Shown here: positions 1 to 8,201 of the stretch, piece after piece
Numbering within the stretch: the first letter of the stretch is position 1
How the letters are laid out: each line of letters starts with the position of its first letter
From: Paenibacillus pectinilyticus
GTDB lineage: Bacteria; Bacillota; Bacilli; Paenibacillales; NBRC-103111
Assembly (NCBI RefSeq): GCF_001700435.1
Contig: NZ_LYPC01000011.1
Coordinates: 248,001-312,000 of the forward strand
DNA length: 64,000 nt
Direction of reading: 5' to 3'
The notes under the pieces: generated by a model
What the model saw: the letters and a program-made list of their open reading frames with translations, nothing else
The model's database searches: none
What the model was told of the DNA's origin: nothing
Program-made: the position numbers and the translations under genes

Positions 1-1019
1 TGAAATGTCGTAATCGCAATATAGATGGAAGGCAGCATCAGCGCCATAAGCATCGCCAGGAATCGCACCCAGCGAATCATCGTGGCCGCCCAAAAGTTCG
101 TGTAATAATCTTCCGTAGCCAGTAGAAATTCGGTGAAAGTGATTGGCATCGTCAGTGCAAATGGCGTGCCGTCAACAAGAACGACAATTTTACCCTCCAA
201 GATCGCCGCCGCTGTTTTATCCGCTCGTTCTGTTGAGCTGATTTGCGGGAATGGCGAGTACGGAGAGTCCTTCAAATAATCCTCCAGCTGACCGCTGTCC
301 AGAATCCCTTCCGTTTCAATCTTGGCAAGTCTTCTCTTAACCTCATTCACGATGCTCGGATTCGCAACATCCTGTAGATACGCGATCACACCATCCGTCA
401 ATGTTCGTGTACCTATTTGAATAGGGAAGAGCACCAATTTCGGGTCTTTAATTTTTCTTCTGATCAAGGCTGTGTTCGTTCGAAGCACCTCATTAAACGC
501 ATCCTGAGGGCCCCGAATAATAGGCTCACTAGTCGGATTGGAGACGAAGCGATGTTCCCAGCCTTCGGAGGTAATGAGTAAGATGTCCGTACTCCCATCG
601 AGCAAAACAAGCGTATTTGAATAGAGCAATCCGGCGATGCTCTCATGCAGTGTATTGACCCGTTTGATCCCACTAGCCGTTATAACAAAATTCTCAATAT
701 ACGTTAAGGTGACTTGCGCATTAGCATCGATTTGCATGAGGGGAAGGATGACACATTGATGGACAATATCTTTTTCAGCAAGCCCATCAATGTAAAGAAC
801 AGCAGCTCGAATCTCCGAACCATCCCCCTTCTCCAGAAGAAGCTCCCGAACAATAAGATCGGACGGATTCTGAGTAGCTCCACGGATCAAGTTCAAATCC
901 TTCTCTAGGTCGCCGCTCAACTGCTCGACGGACTGCTCTAGTAATTCAACGGCTTCCGTCAGTGTACCGGACGGTGCGCTCGCTGCTGATTTCTTAAGAA
1001 GCTTTCCCATAAAAGACAC
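1..1019 (-). CDS. GerA-family spore germination receptor subunit A, 3' part outside window
   Basis: Reading the minus strand gives an uninterrupted frame that runs off the left edge, so only the N-terminal ~339 residues are seen. The family (GerAA/GerBA/GerKA) forms the A subunit of inner-membrane germinant receptors in spores. Diagnostic stretches are a soluble N-terminal domain with PSEPIIRGPQDAF and FNEVLRTNTALIRRK, then GTRTLTDGVIAYLQDVANP, GILDSGQLEDYL, SPFPQ and VLVDGTPFALTMP, followed by the first membrane segment (FLAMLMALMLPSIYIAITTF). The likely start is GTG at 1019, placed 9 nt after AAGGTGG; an in-frame ATG at 1010 has no good ribosome binding site. It follows a small membrane protein gene by 1 nt, so they are co-transcribed. 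B and C subunits would be expected downstream, beyond the window. Confidence 0.93.
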   Translation of the reverse strand, partial: MSFMGKLLKKSAASAPSGTLTEAVELLEQSVEQLSGDLEKDLNLIRGATQNPSDLIVRELLLEKGDGSEIRAAVLYIDGLAEKDIVHQCVILPLMQIDANAQVTLTYIENFVITASGIKRVNTLHESIAGLLYSNTLVLLDGSTDILLITSEGWEHRFVSNPTSEPIIRGPQDAFNEVLRTNTALIRRKIKDPKLVLFPIQIGTRTLTDGVIAYLQDVANPSIVNEVKRRLAKIETEGILDSGQLEDYLKDSPYSPFPQISSTERADKTAAAILEGKIVVLVDGTPFALTMPITFTEFLLATEDYYTNFWAATMIRWVRFLAMLMALMLPSIYIAITTF

Positions 1020-1020
1020 A

Positions 1021-1233
1021 CTATCCGCCCACCTTTTCAGCAATACTGTTCATGATGTTTTGTAATACATTCGTTAGTATATAAGTTGTTTCCGTCACAT
1101 GAAGAACAGCGAGAATGAGACTAATCACAGCCAAGGAAACATAGGCAATAACGATTCTGCTATCTTGTTGGCGCGTGCTTTTTCGAGGAAAACCAATACT
1201 GAGCAGAAAAAGAGTAACAAGGAACGATAGCAT
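1021..1233 (-). CDS. Small two-helix membrane protein, first gene of gerA operon
   Basis: Encodes about 70 residues with two hydrophobic segments (MLSFLVTLFLLSIGF near the N-terminus and IVIAYVSLAVISLILAVLHV in the middle) separated by a basic linker. The ATG at 1233 has AGGTG six bases upstream; an upstream GTG at 1242 is less well placed. The stop codon abuts the germination receptor gene. I do not recognise a named family. Because small extra membrane proteins occur in some ger operons, a role with the receptor is inferred from position only. Confidence 0.6.
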   Translation of the reverse strand: MLSFLVTLFLLSIGFPRKSTRQQDSRIVIAYVSLAVISLILAVLHVTETTYILTNVLQNIMNSIAEKVGG

Positions 1234-1340
1234 AGGTATCACCTAATTTTATTTTGACACTAGGTTCTGCATATTTTCCTACTTTTATCCAAATCTAGCT
1301 GTACTGGATGCGAACATTGCAGGAATAAGTGCGTAAACAC

Positions 1341-1383
1341 AAAAGGCCTCCCCCCAGGCACAATCAGCCTGGAAGGAAGCCTT
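1341..1383 (-). terminator. Rho-independent terminator of the MMPL gene
   Basis: On the minus strand a GC-rich hairpin (arms built from AAGGCTTCCTTCCAGGC and GCCTGGGGGGAGGCC) ends in TTTTG. It lies 30 bp after the MMPL transporter stop. Confidence 0.8.
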
Positions 1384-1412
1384 CCTGTAATTACGATAGT
1401 TTTATTCTACAC

Positions 1413-4400
1413 TTACACTGTACGACTCTCCGTAGATGCCTTGCGCGACGCCACGCCGCGCTTCGCTCTTAGCGATTCTGGCAGTGCCAGCAAAGCTGGC
1501 AGCAGCATCGGCAGCAGAACGAAGCAGAGCACGACAAGGCCGACGATGACAGCCACGGCCAGCTCGATCAACAAGACGAGACCGGATGGCACGAGTGTGG
1601 CGAAAGTTCCGCCGAGGATCACCATGGCCGAGATCACCACGCCGCCGATGTGCTTGGCGGCCTGAACAATCGCCTTCGCCGGCGATAATTCGCCAAGCTC
1701 TTTGTAACGCATCATGAGGAAGATGCTGTAGTCGACACCAACCGCAATAATAATGATGAAGGAGAAGAACGGTACGAAGGAAGAAACGCCGTCGGCACCG
1801 ATAATTTTATCCGTGACGACATTCGTCGCCGTCATCGCTACATAGTAGGAAATCAATAAGCTCACTATGATGTAAACGGTTGGCCAGAACGTGCGAATCA
1901 CGAACAACAAGACAATGAACACGCCGATGATCACGATGATCGCCGTACTGTTGAACGACTTCACCTGCGCCTTGTTCGTGTCATACGTGGTCGAGCTCGG
2001 CCCTGCTGCGCCCACCTTCGCGTTCTCTAGAACCGTGCCCTTCACGCTAGCTGCAAGCTCAGCGTTAATGCCTTCAATCGTATCCATCGCTGACGACGAA
2101 TACGGGTCATCCTTCAAGATGACGATCATCTTCGTCATCGTCCGATCCTTGGACATGAAATTGTCCAAGGACTTCCCGAAATCCGCGCTCGACAGCGCTT
2201 CTTTCGGGATAAAGAACGTTCTCGAGCCGTTCAGCTGCGTCAGGAACTGGCTCGTTTTGCCAAGCCCATCGGACACGTCACCGAGTCCGTTGCCGCTCTG
2301 GCCAAGGCCGTCCTTCAGCTGGCCCATGCCGCCGCTGAGCCCTGACAAGCCTTCGCTCAGCTTCTGCTGACCGTCCTTGACGCTGCCAAGCGCAGCGTTC
2401 AGCTTCGCCATGTTGGCAGCGATCTCGCGGCTGCCAGCGCTGCCTTGCTTCAGCCCTTTCGCGAGCTCATCCGCTCCGCTCTGCAGCTGCGCCAATCCAG
2501 CGGCAAGCTGCGCCTGCGCGCCGTTCACTTGCGCCAAGCCTTTCGTCGTGTCCGCGAAAGCGCCATTCAGCTTGGCTGCGTTCTTGCCAAGCTCCGCAAG
2601 TCCGCCGCTCAGCTGCGTCAGACCGGAGGCAAGCCCTTCGCCGGTTTGCTTCAGCTTGATGTAATCAGCATCGGTTGTCAGCTGGCTGTACTTCGTACCA
2701 AGCCCGCCAATCAACCCATTCATCCCAACAAGTCCTTGCTGGATGCCCGTAAGCTGACTTTCAATCTGCGTGTAACCATCTGTGACTGACGTATACCCCT
2801 GCTGTAACTGTGTAAGTCCATCACTGATCTTACCGGTATTGCTCTCGACTTGCGTCATGCCATCTTTCAATCCGGCAATCCCCTTGCTCAGATCTCCCGC
2901 ACCGTTAGCACCTTGCGCGATACCGCTAGCTACTTGATCCAGCGCCGTCGTTAGCTTGCCATAGCCGTCCTGCACCTGACTCGTGCCATCCACGAGCTGT
3001 CCAACGCTGGATGTATCTGGCGCAGCCAGTTTACTTTGCATCTGTGTAAGTCCGTCACGAATTTGGTTCACACCTTTTTGGGAAGCGGTAATCCCATCCG
3101 CAACGGTCTTGGTTTGACTAGAAATATAGAAATCGTCGATCGGCTTCGATTGCGGCTGCGTCACACTGGATACTTTGTCGACGCCTGGCACACTTTTCAG
3201 CTTCTCCGTCACTTTATCAATCGCGGCTAAGCCGTCGTTCGTATTGAGTGGTGTGTCGTTCTGAATCACGACCATCGTCGGAAGCGCCTGACCGCGGCTG
3301 AAATGATCCGCCACAATGCTGAAGCCCTTAGTGGACTCATGCCCCGTGCCTAGCTCCTTCAACTGGTCAAACGACAGCTTCTGATGATTCGACAATGCCA
3401 ACGGAACCGTCACGATCAGAATGATCACCGTTGTAATGATCGGTCTTTTGACTGCAATACTTGTTAGGCCTGCCCAGAATTTGCTTTCCTTGTGCCCTGT
3501 GGCACCTTTGGAAGGCCAATAGAGTTTATTCCCGAGCATTTTCATGAAGAATGGTGTAACCGTTAGAATTTGCAGCAACAGGATCGCCGTTCCAATGGCC
3601 ACCACGTTACCTGATTTATAAATACCGAAGTCCGAGAACGTCAATGCCGCAAACGCGATAAACACGGTTAAAATGCTGTAAAAAATCGTTTTACCCGCTG
3701 TACGGTACGTCACGCTGATCGCTTCATCCACGGATAAGCCGTGGGATAATTCCTCTTTGAATCGATTAAATAAGAGAATGTTATAATCCGTGCCGATTCC
3801 GAAAAGAATTAAGATCAGCAGCATCTGCGTCACACTCGTCACCGGGAAATTGAACTTATCAATAAGCTGCGCGGCGATCCCCATCGAAACCAGATAGGAG
3901 ATACCGACGGCCAGCAGGGAGACGAAGGGAATGACAATCGAACGGAACATAATAACAAGGACTGCGAGGATAAAAATAACCGTTAACGCAGCGCTTTTCG
4001 CTACCCCAGATTCCGATGCCTTGATGTAGTCATTCTGGATGAAATCCTCCCCAGAGAGGTAATAATCGACCTTCACATCAGTCAAAACCGCCTCAAATTC
4101 CTTCTGAATGTCGTCGACGTGACGTCCTCTTTTATCCAAAGAGAAGCTCGCCATCAAGGTCGTGCCATCCTCCGAAATAAGCGAAGACTTCGCGTCTGGT
4201 AAGGAGAAGGGATCCAGCAGTTGATCGAAGCCAAGCTCCTTTTGATGGCTTTTCATACTCGTAATGCCCGCCTCGATACCCTTCATATCCGCATCAGACA
4301 GCTTATTCGGGTTATGGAAAACGACGATATCACTCGTCCCCTCGACCCCATTAATCTTGTTCAAAATCGTCGAAGCTACCTTCGAGGGACTGTCACTGCG

Positions 4401-4523
4401 CAGCGGGTCTTGCCCTCTAAGTCCAAGAATGGCATTCACGTCTGGTTGAATAACCGTCAGCAGCACCGTGGCGACTAGCCAGATCGCAACAATGACCCAG
4501 CGCCATTTAATAATTGATTTCAT
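1413..4523 (-). CDS. MMPL/RND-family exporter with Leu-Gly heptad-repeat ectodomain
   Basis: A 1,036-residue membrane transporter of the MMPL branch of the RND superfamily, resembling Bacillus YdgH/YdfJ. It shows the twofold layout of the family: one N-terminal helix, an ectodomain, five helices (~170-330), then the same again. The proton-relay Asp-Tyr motifs are visible in both halves (GIGTDYN and VGVDYS). The second ectodomain (about residues 470-790) is a long run of X-X-X-Leu-X-X-Gly heptads such as GLTQLSGGLAELG, a feature of Gram-positive members. The start is ATG 4523 with GGAGGAG 8 nt upstream; a longer reading frame to 4631 lacks a ribosome binding site. It lies downstream of a tetR gene on the same strand and carries the same operator upstream. 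Substrates are probably lipophilic compounds, but this cannot be told from sequence. Confidence 0.92.
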   Translation of the reverse strand: MKSIIKWRWVIVAIWLVATVLLTVIQPDVNAILGLRGQDPLRSDSPSKVASTILNKINGVEGTSDIVVFHNPNKLSDADMKGIEAGITSMKSHQKELGFDQLLDPFSLPDAKSSLISEDGTTLMASFSLDKRGRHVDDIQKEFEAVLTDVKVDYYLSGEDFIQNDYIKASESGVAKSAALTVIFILAVLVIMFRSIVIPFVSLLAVGISYLVSMGIAAQLIDKFNFPVTSVTQMLLILILFGIGTDYNILLFNRFKEELSHGLSVDEAISVTYRTAGKTIFYSILTVFIAFAALTFSDFGIYKSGNVVAIGTAILLLQILTVTPFFMKMLGNKLYWPSKGATGHKESKFWAGLTSIAVKRPIITTVIILIVTVPLALSNHQKLSFDQLKELGTGHESTKGFSIVADHFSRGQALPTMVVIQNDTPLNTNDGLAAIDKVTEKLKSVPGVDKVSSVTQPQSKPIDDFYISSQTKTVADGITASQKGVNQIRDGLTQMQSKLAAPDTSSVGQLVDGTSQVQDGYGKLTTALDQVASGIAQGANGAGDLSKGIAGLKDGMTQVESNTGKISDGLTQLQQGYTSVTDGYTQIESQLTGIQQGLVGMNGLIGGLGTKYSQLTTDADYIKLKQTGEGLASGLTQLSGGLAELGKNAAKLNGAFADTTKGLAQVNGAQAQLAAGLAQLQSGADELAKGLKQGSAGSREIAANMAKLNAALGSVKDGQQKLSEGLSGLSGGMGQLKDGLGQSGNGLGDVSDGLGKTSQFLTQLNGSRTFFIPKEALSSADFGKSLDNFMSKDRTMTKMIVILKDDPYSSSAMDTIEGINAELAASVKGTVLENAKVGAAGPSSTTYDTNKAQVKSFNSTAIIVIIGVFIVLLFVIRTFWPTVYIIVSLLISYYVAMTATNVVTDKIIGADGVSSFVPFFSFIIIIAVGVDYSIFLMMRYKELGELSPAKAIVQAAKHIGGVVISAMVILGGTFATLVPSGLVLLIELAVAVIVGLVVLCFVLLPMLLPALLALPESLRAKRGVASRKASTESRTV

Positions 4524-4541
4524 CTCTCTCTTCTCCTCCAG

Positions 4542-4555
4542 TAAACAAGCGTTCA
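4542..4555. promoter_or_regulatory. Putative TetR operator, copy 1 (before MMPL)
   Basis: TAAACAAGCGTTCA lies 18 bp upstream of the MMPL start, overlapping the ribosome binding region. It matches the copy in front of tetR at 11 of 14 positions (TAAACA-N3-GTTCA). Confidence 0.6.
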
Positions 4556-4680
4556 TTATTGAGCCAAAAAAAAGGTCGTGCCTATATATGAAATGACGTG
4601 ACCGCCCTTGAGGGGCGATCCCGTGTGTCATGGCGAAGCTAGGAACTGCCTGGAACTACATGGACATGCATCACAGCCGC

Positions 4681-5304
4681 TTAGGCTTTCAGCAGCTTTA
4701 TTTTTTCTGAAATACCTGTGCAATAGAGGTACAACAGTTCATCAACGAGCATTTTGATCGTATCGCCATCCTCATGGTCGCGCAGGATCAGGCTTATGCT
4801 CTCAATCATGGTGGTCGCAATCATGCTAGCGGCTAACTGCTCCTTCGGTGATAACACGCCTGATGGTGCAATCTCCTCGGTGAATACCTCGGTGATAATC
4901 TGGTTCACGAGCGTTATCACATCTTGTTTCGCCGACGCGAAGCGCGAGCCCTCGCTCAGATTGAGCAGAATCGTGAGCTCTGTGCTGGACTCCTTAAACA
5001 GCAGCATCAGCGAAGCATCAATTCTACGTAGGATCAGCAAATGATCGGATAATTCGGTACAAAGCGTGCTGTCTACTTCTTGCTTCGTTACACGCAGAAC
5101 TTCGGCTAATTGCTCTTGAATCGGCTGGATCAGCTCGTCGAACAAGTCATCCTTGCTCTTGAAGTAGCGGTAGATGTTACCTGGTGTGATGCCGGCGGCA
5201 TCTGCAATTTGCCGAATGGAGGCTTTCAAATATCCATGCTTCTTGAACTCGGACAAGGCCGCTTTGCGGATACTCTTTTTGACTTCATCTTTTAAAATTT
5301 GCAT
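4681..5304 (-). CDS. TetR-family transcriptional repressor
   Basis: A 207-residue regulator. The N-terminal helix-turn-helix is clear (IRQIADAAGITPGNIYRYF followed by KSKDDLF, residues ~25-55), with a helical ligand-binding domain behind it. The start is ATG 5304, with AGGTG 8 nt upstream; an upstream in-frame GTG at 5322 is poorly placed and would overlap the operator. It lies 157 bp upstream of the MMPL exporter gene on the same strand and almost certainly represses itself and the exporter, because the same 14-bp site precedes both genes. The inducing ligand is unknown. Confidence 0.9.
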   Translation of the reverse strand: MQILKDEVKKSIRKAALSEFKKHGYLKASIRQIADAAGITPGNIYRYFKSKDDLFDELIQPIQEQLAEVLRVTKQEVDSTLCTELSDHLLILRRIDASLMLLFKESSTELTILLNLSEGSRFASAKQDVITLVNQIITEVFTEEIAPSGVLSPKEQLAASMIATTMIESISLILRDHEDGDTIKMLVDELLYLYCTGISEKIKLLKA

Positions 5305-5307
5305 TAA

Positions 5308-5321
5308 TAAACACCTGTTCA
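5308..5321. promoter_or_regulatory. Putative TetR operator, copy 2 (before tetR)
   Basis: TAAACACCTGTTCA sits directly upstream of the tetR start and is a partial palindrome (AACA-CC-TGTT core). A separate perfect palindrome TGACGTCA lies just upstream at 5327-5334. Together these point to autorepression. Confidence 0.6.
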
Positions 5322-5342
5322 CTTTTTGACGTCATAAAGGGA

Positions 5343-5575
5343 TTATACAGCGCCCATCAGGCTATTGCAACAGGAAGTGTTAAGCACTTCACGAGTGCTT
5401 ATCCAGTCTGATCGCGAGGGATCCAGGCAGATAAGACCACCAGGCTTGCTAGTGAGCTTCATGTCCGCACATATGCAACTGATTATGCACGAATAAGCAC
5501 ACCTCGCTTGCTTATCCCCTCGAGTTGGCTTCGATTTCGACAAATAGGCACGCTGTGCGGGCTTATTTGAGAATA
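5343..5575. repeat. Intergenic repeat, family 1 (AAATA-GCAC...GCTTAT units), copy near tetR
   Basis: A non-coding stretch made of short units related to GACAAATARGCAC...GGGCTTAT (clearest at 5539-5570) and to AATAAGCACACCT...GCTTATCC (about 5490-5517). The same units appear at 30758-30980. The open frame through it has no ribosome binding site or recognisable product. The function is unknown. Confidence 0.55.
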
Positions 5576-5616
5576 CCATAAGAGAGGCACGACTAGTTGA
5601 TGTGTGCCCTTACTAA

Positions 5617-5656
5617 CCAAAAAACCGTCACCCTGAAGTTATTCAGAACAGACGGC
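5617..5656 (-). terminator. Rho-independent terminator of the desaturase gene
   Basis: On the minus strand GCCGTCTGTTCTGAA and TTCAGGGTGACGG pair, followed by TTTTTTGG. Confidence 0.75.
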
Positions 5657-5675
5657 TCCATAATCATTCTACATC

Positions 5676-6713
5676 TCACTCTACATCTACGGCTTTAATA
5701 ATACGCGGCTTCACTTTCATCCGGAATTGCTTCAAATCCTTGAACTGAATGAACTTCTTGGACTCCTCATTCCAGATGCGGAATTTGAGAGATTCTAGAC
5801 TCGTTTTCAACGTAATCGTTTGCACATTGCGAAGCGCTGCGCTCTTATTATGAACTTTGCGCAGATGGTAATTCGGCACGCGAGGACTTAAATGATGAAT
5901 ATGATGATACCCAATATCCCCCGTGATCCAGTGCAGGATACGCGGCAAATTGTAGAACGAGCTGCCGTGCATGGCCGCTTTGACATAATCCCATTCGGTA
6001 TCGTTTTCAAAATAGGATTCCTCATAATTATGTTGAACATAGAACAACCAGATGCCCGCCATGCCTGAGAAGAAGAACATCGGTCCTTGAATCAGCAGGA
6101 AGGATTCCCACCCCATGCCCCAGCAAAGCAATGCACTGCTGCCAACGATGGCAACATTCGTGATATACGTATTGATGCGTTCTTTCATCCCCGCACGCTT
6201 GCGGTTAAATCGGTAATCAATCAGGAAGATGAAGATTGGTCCCACAACGAACATCACAAAAGGGCTGCGGTACAAGCGGTACGTCATTCTTTTGAGCCAT
6301 GATGCTTTCATATATTCATCCACGGTATATGTCCAAATATCACCCACACCTCTACGATCTAAGTTGCCGCTGGAAGCATGATGAACGGAGTGCGTATGAC
6401 GCCACTGATGGTAAGGTACGAAGGTTAGTATGCCTGTTAGTGTGCCGACAATTTCATTGGCTAATTTGTTTTTGAAAAAGGATTTGTGGCAGCAATCATG
6501 AAAAATAATGAAAATTCGGATCAGAAATCCTGCTGCAAGGAGATCGATGGCAAACGTAAGCCATACGGATACTGAAAGACTTAGAAAAGCTAAATACCAT
6601 AGCACGAAAAAGGGTCCCACTGTATTGATGATTTGCCACACACTATGCTTCATATGTGGTCTTTCGAAAGGCGCGATATCAGACCGCCACCCACCCTTGT
6701 CCTCATGCTTCAT
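5676..6713 (-). CDS. Membrane fatty acid desaturase
   Basis: A 345-residue acyl-lipid desaturase that introduces double bonds into membrane fatty acids using a di-iron centre. The three histidine boxes of the family are present: HDCCH at 72-76, HSVHH at 108-112, and HHIHH near residue 270. Hydrophobic pairs of helices lie between them. The start is ATG 6713 with AAGGAG 10 nt upstream; an earlier ATG at 6767 has no such site. It is monocistronic, with its own terminator. No DesK/DesR pair is adjacent, so cold regulation, if any, is through distant genes. The precise double-bond position cannot be told from sequence. Confidence 0.93.
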   Translation of the reverse strand: MKHEDKGGWRSDIAPFERPHMKHSVWQIINTVGPFFVLWYLAFLSLSVSVWLTFAIDLLAAGFLIRIFIIFHDCCHKSFFKNKLANEIVGTLTGILTFVPYHQWRHTHSVHHASSGNLDRRGVGDIWTYTVDEYMKASWLKRMTYRLYRSPFVMFVVGPIFIFLIDYRFNRKRAGMKERINTYITNVAIVGSSALLCWGMGWESFLLIQGPMFFFSGMAGIWLFYVQHNYEESYFENDTEWDYVKAAMHGSSFYNLPRILHWITGDIGYHHIHHLSPRVPNYHLRKVHNKSAALRNVQTITLKTSLESLKFRIWNEESKKFIQFKDLKQFRMKVKPRIIKAVDVE

Positions 6714-6885
6714 CCTGTTAGAACTCCTTCTCTCCGCATTGTGTCGGATCTCGTCAGTTATTATCACTTGATGTAGTACGTTGCGAATCGGATTAAGTTC
6801 CCGTTCTAGGATAATTAATGTTACATAGCCCTCTCATCATACGGGGGTAACCCGTTTTTGTAAAAGGCAATATAAGTAAGCTATG

Positions 6886-6940
6886 AAAAAAAAGACGAAG
6901 TGCCACTCGTTCTGCGGAAGAACGGGGCCCTTCGTCTCTT
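6886..6940 (-). terminator. Terminator of the quinone-defence cluster
   Basis: A GACGAAG...CTTCGTC stem with an inner GTTCTTCCGCAGAAC hairpin, followed on the minus strand by TTTTTTTT. It lies immediately after the flavin reductase stop codon. Confidence 0.85.
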
Positions 6941-7561
6941 TTATTGGGGTCGATCTAGGGTAAAAAGCTCGCCAAGCTTCGCATACGAACTGCCGGCTAA
7001 CCGGCTGACGGGCTTCAACTGCTGCGGATCAATATGCCCGTGATCGATCAATGTCTCGTTGATGTGAAAAAAGACGACACGGCCGATCAATAAATCTGCC
7101 GAAGGCGACTCCTTGGTTCCTCCGAGGGGAACCACCTGCTCGAGCACGCATTCCATGCGAATGCTGGCTTCTGCGACGCCAGGGACCCTGATGCGGCTGC
7201 TCGCGACGGGCGTCAGCCCCGTCAGCGCCACTTCGCTTTCCTCGGGCGGCAGCGCGGCCGCAGCTTGGTTGATCTGGTCGATGTAGGACTCGTCGGCGAT
7301 ATGGACGACGAACTCGCCGGTATCGACCGCATTGCGGGAGGTGTCCTTGCGGACACCCTGCTTCCGCTGCACGGAGACGGCCACCATCGGCGGGTCAGCC
7401 GTCACGATGGTGAAATAGCTGAACGGCGCAGCGTTCAGCACGCCTTCTGAGGACAACGTCGTGACGAAGGCAATCGGCCGTGGAATGATACTGCCGATCA
7501 GCAGCTTGTAGTTGTTACGTTCAGTTTGCGTTGCTGGGTCGATGCCTAACATCGCGTCCAT
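6941..7561 (-). CDS. Flavin reductase-like FMN-binding protein
   Basis: A 206-residue protein of the DIM6/NTAB flavin reductase-like family, with the characteristic beginning SIIPRPIAFVTTLSSEG and APFSYFTIVTADPPM. Members bind FMN and either supply reduced flavin to monooxygenases or act on their own. ATG 7561 has GGAGGAG 8 nt upstream. It is the last gene of a four-gene set (marR, dioxygenase, esterase, flavin reductase), 31 bp behind the esterase gene. A role in reduction of quinones or other electrophiles is inferred from that context. Confidence 0.88.
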   Translation of the reverse strand: MDAMLGIDPATQTERNNYKLLIGSIIPRPIAFVTTLSSEGVLNAAPFSYFTIVTADPPMVAVSVQRKQGVRKDTSRNAVDTGEFVVHIADESYIDQINQAAAALPPEESEVALTGLTPVASSRIRVPGVAEASIRMECVLEQVVPLGGTKESPSADLLIGRVVFFHINETLIDHGHIDPQQLKPVSRLAGSSYAKLGELFTLDRPQ

Positions 7562-7592
7562 TCGATCACTCCTCCCATGGATGGATCACGGC

Positions 7593-8201
7593 TTAAAACG
7601 AAATGCCCTTCAGCCACTCCGCTGCGGCAAAAACCTCCGAACGCGTCAATTGGTGACCGGAATTCTCCCAATGCACATGCACATCGGAGCCTGCATCGCT
7701 CAGCAGGCGCTCCAGCTCCTCTGACTCCTCTGGTGAGCAGATCGGGTCGTTCTTGCCCGCGCCGATGAAAACCGGCGTGTTCGTGAGGTCTGGCAGCTGC
7801 AGGCCGCGCCGCGGCACCATCGGGTGATGCAGGATGGCGGCGCGCAGCGCATCCGGGTAATGGAACAACAGGCTGCCCGCGATGTTCGCGCCGTTTGAGT
7901 AACCGATCGCCACCACATTGCAGCGATCGAAACCATGCTCTACGGCTGCCGCGTCGAGGAAGTCATACACTTCCTTCGTGCGGAAGATGAGATCCTCCTC
8001 ATCGAAGATGCCCTCCGAAAGCCGGCGGAAGAACCGCGGCATACCATTCTCTAGGACATTCCCCCTCACGCTTAGCACGGAGGACGTTGGTGAAATGGCC
8101 TGCGCCAAAGGCAGCAGGTCTTGCTCGGTCCCGCCCGTTCCGTGAAACAGAACGAGCACAGGAGCAGTTAGATCAGATCCTTGCTGATAGATATGTTTCA
8201 T
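7593..8201 (-). CDS. mhqD: MhqD-like carboxylesterase/phospholipase
   Basis: A 202-residue alpha/beta hydrolase of the carboxylesterase type found in the Bacillus subtilis MhqR regulon. The nucleophile elbow GYSNG places Ser102, with Asp152 (GKNDPI) and His183 (NSGHQ) completing the triad; LFHGTGG near residue 20 forms the oxyanion loop. Its ATG overlaps the TGA of the dioxygenase gene (ATGA), showing translational coupling. In B. subtilis this set protects against 2-methylhydroquinone and catechol; the same role is inferred here from gene order and the neighbouring MarR gene. Confidence 0.85.
   Translation of the reverse strand: MKHIYQQGSDLTAPVLVLFHGTGGTEQDLLPLAQAISPTSSVLSVRGNVLENGMPRFFRRLSEGIFDEEDLIFRTKEVYDFLDAAAVEHGFDRCNVVAIGYSNGANIAGSLLFHYPDALRAAILHHPMVPRRGLQLPDLTNTPVFIGAGKNDPICSPEESEELERLLSDAGSDVHVHWENSGHQLTRSEVFAAAEWLKGISF

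Noticed and set aside
1891..2370. Long plus-strand open frame opposite the MMPL gene
   Set aside because: It lies antisense to a well supported coding region, has no ribosome binding site and its product is low-complexity Ser/Pro-rich.
5343..5579. Minus-strand open frame of 78 codons
   Set aside because: Falls inside repeat family 1 and has no ribosome binding site or family resemblance.
6840..6861. Hairpin ACGGG-GGTAA-CCCGT followed by TTTTTG, looking like a plus-strand terminator
   Set aside because: No plus-strand gene ends upstream; it lies in the leader region of the desaturase gene, so its role could not be supported.
7700..7936. Alternative frame on the minus strand inside the esterase gene
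   Set aside because: Shadow of the mhqD-like gene; Arg/Cys-rich product typical of off-frame reading of GC-rich DNA.
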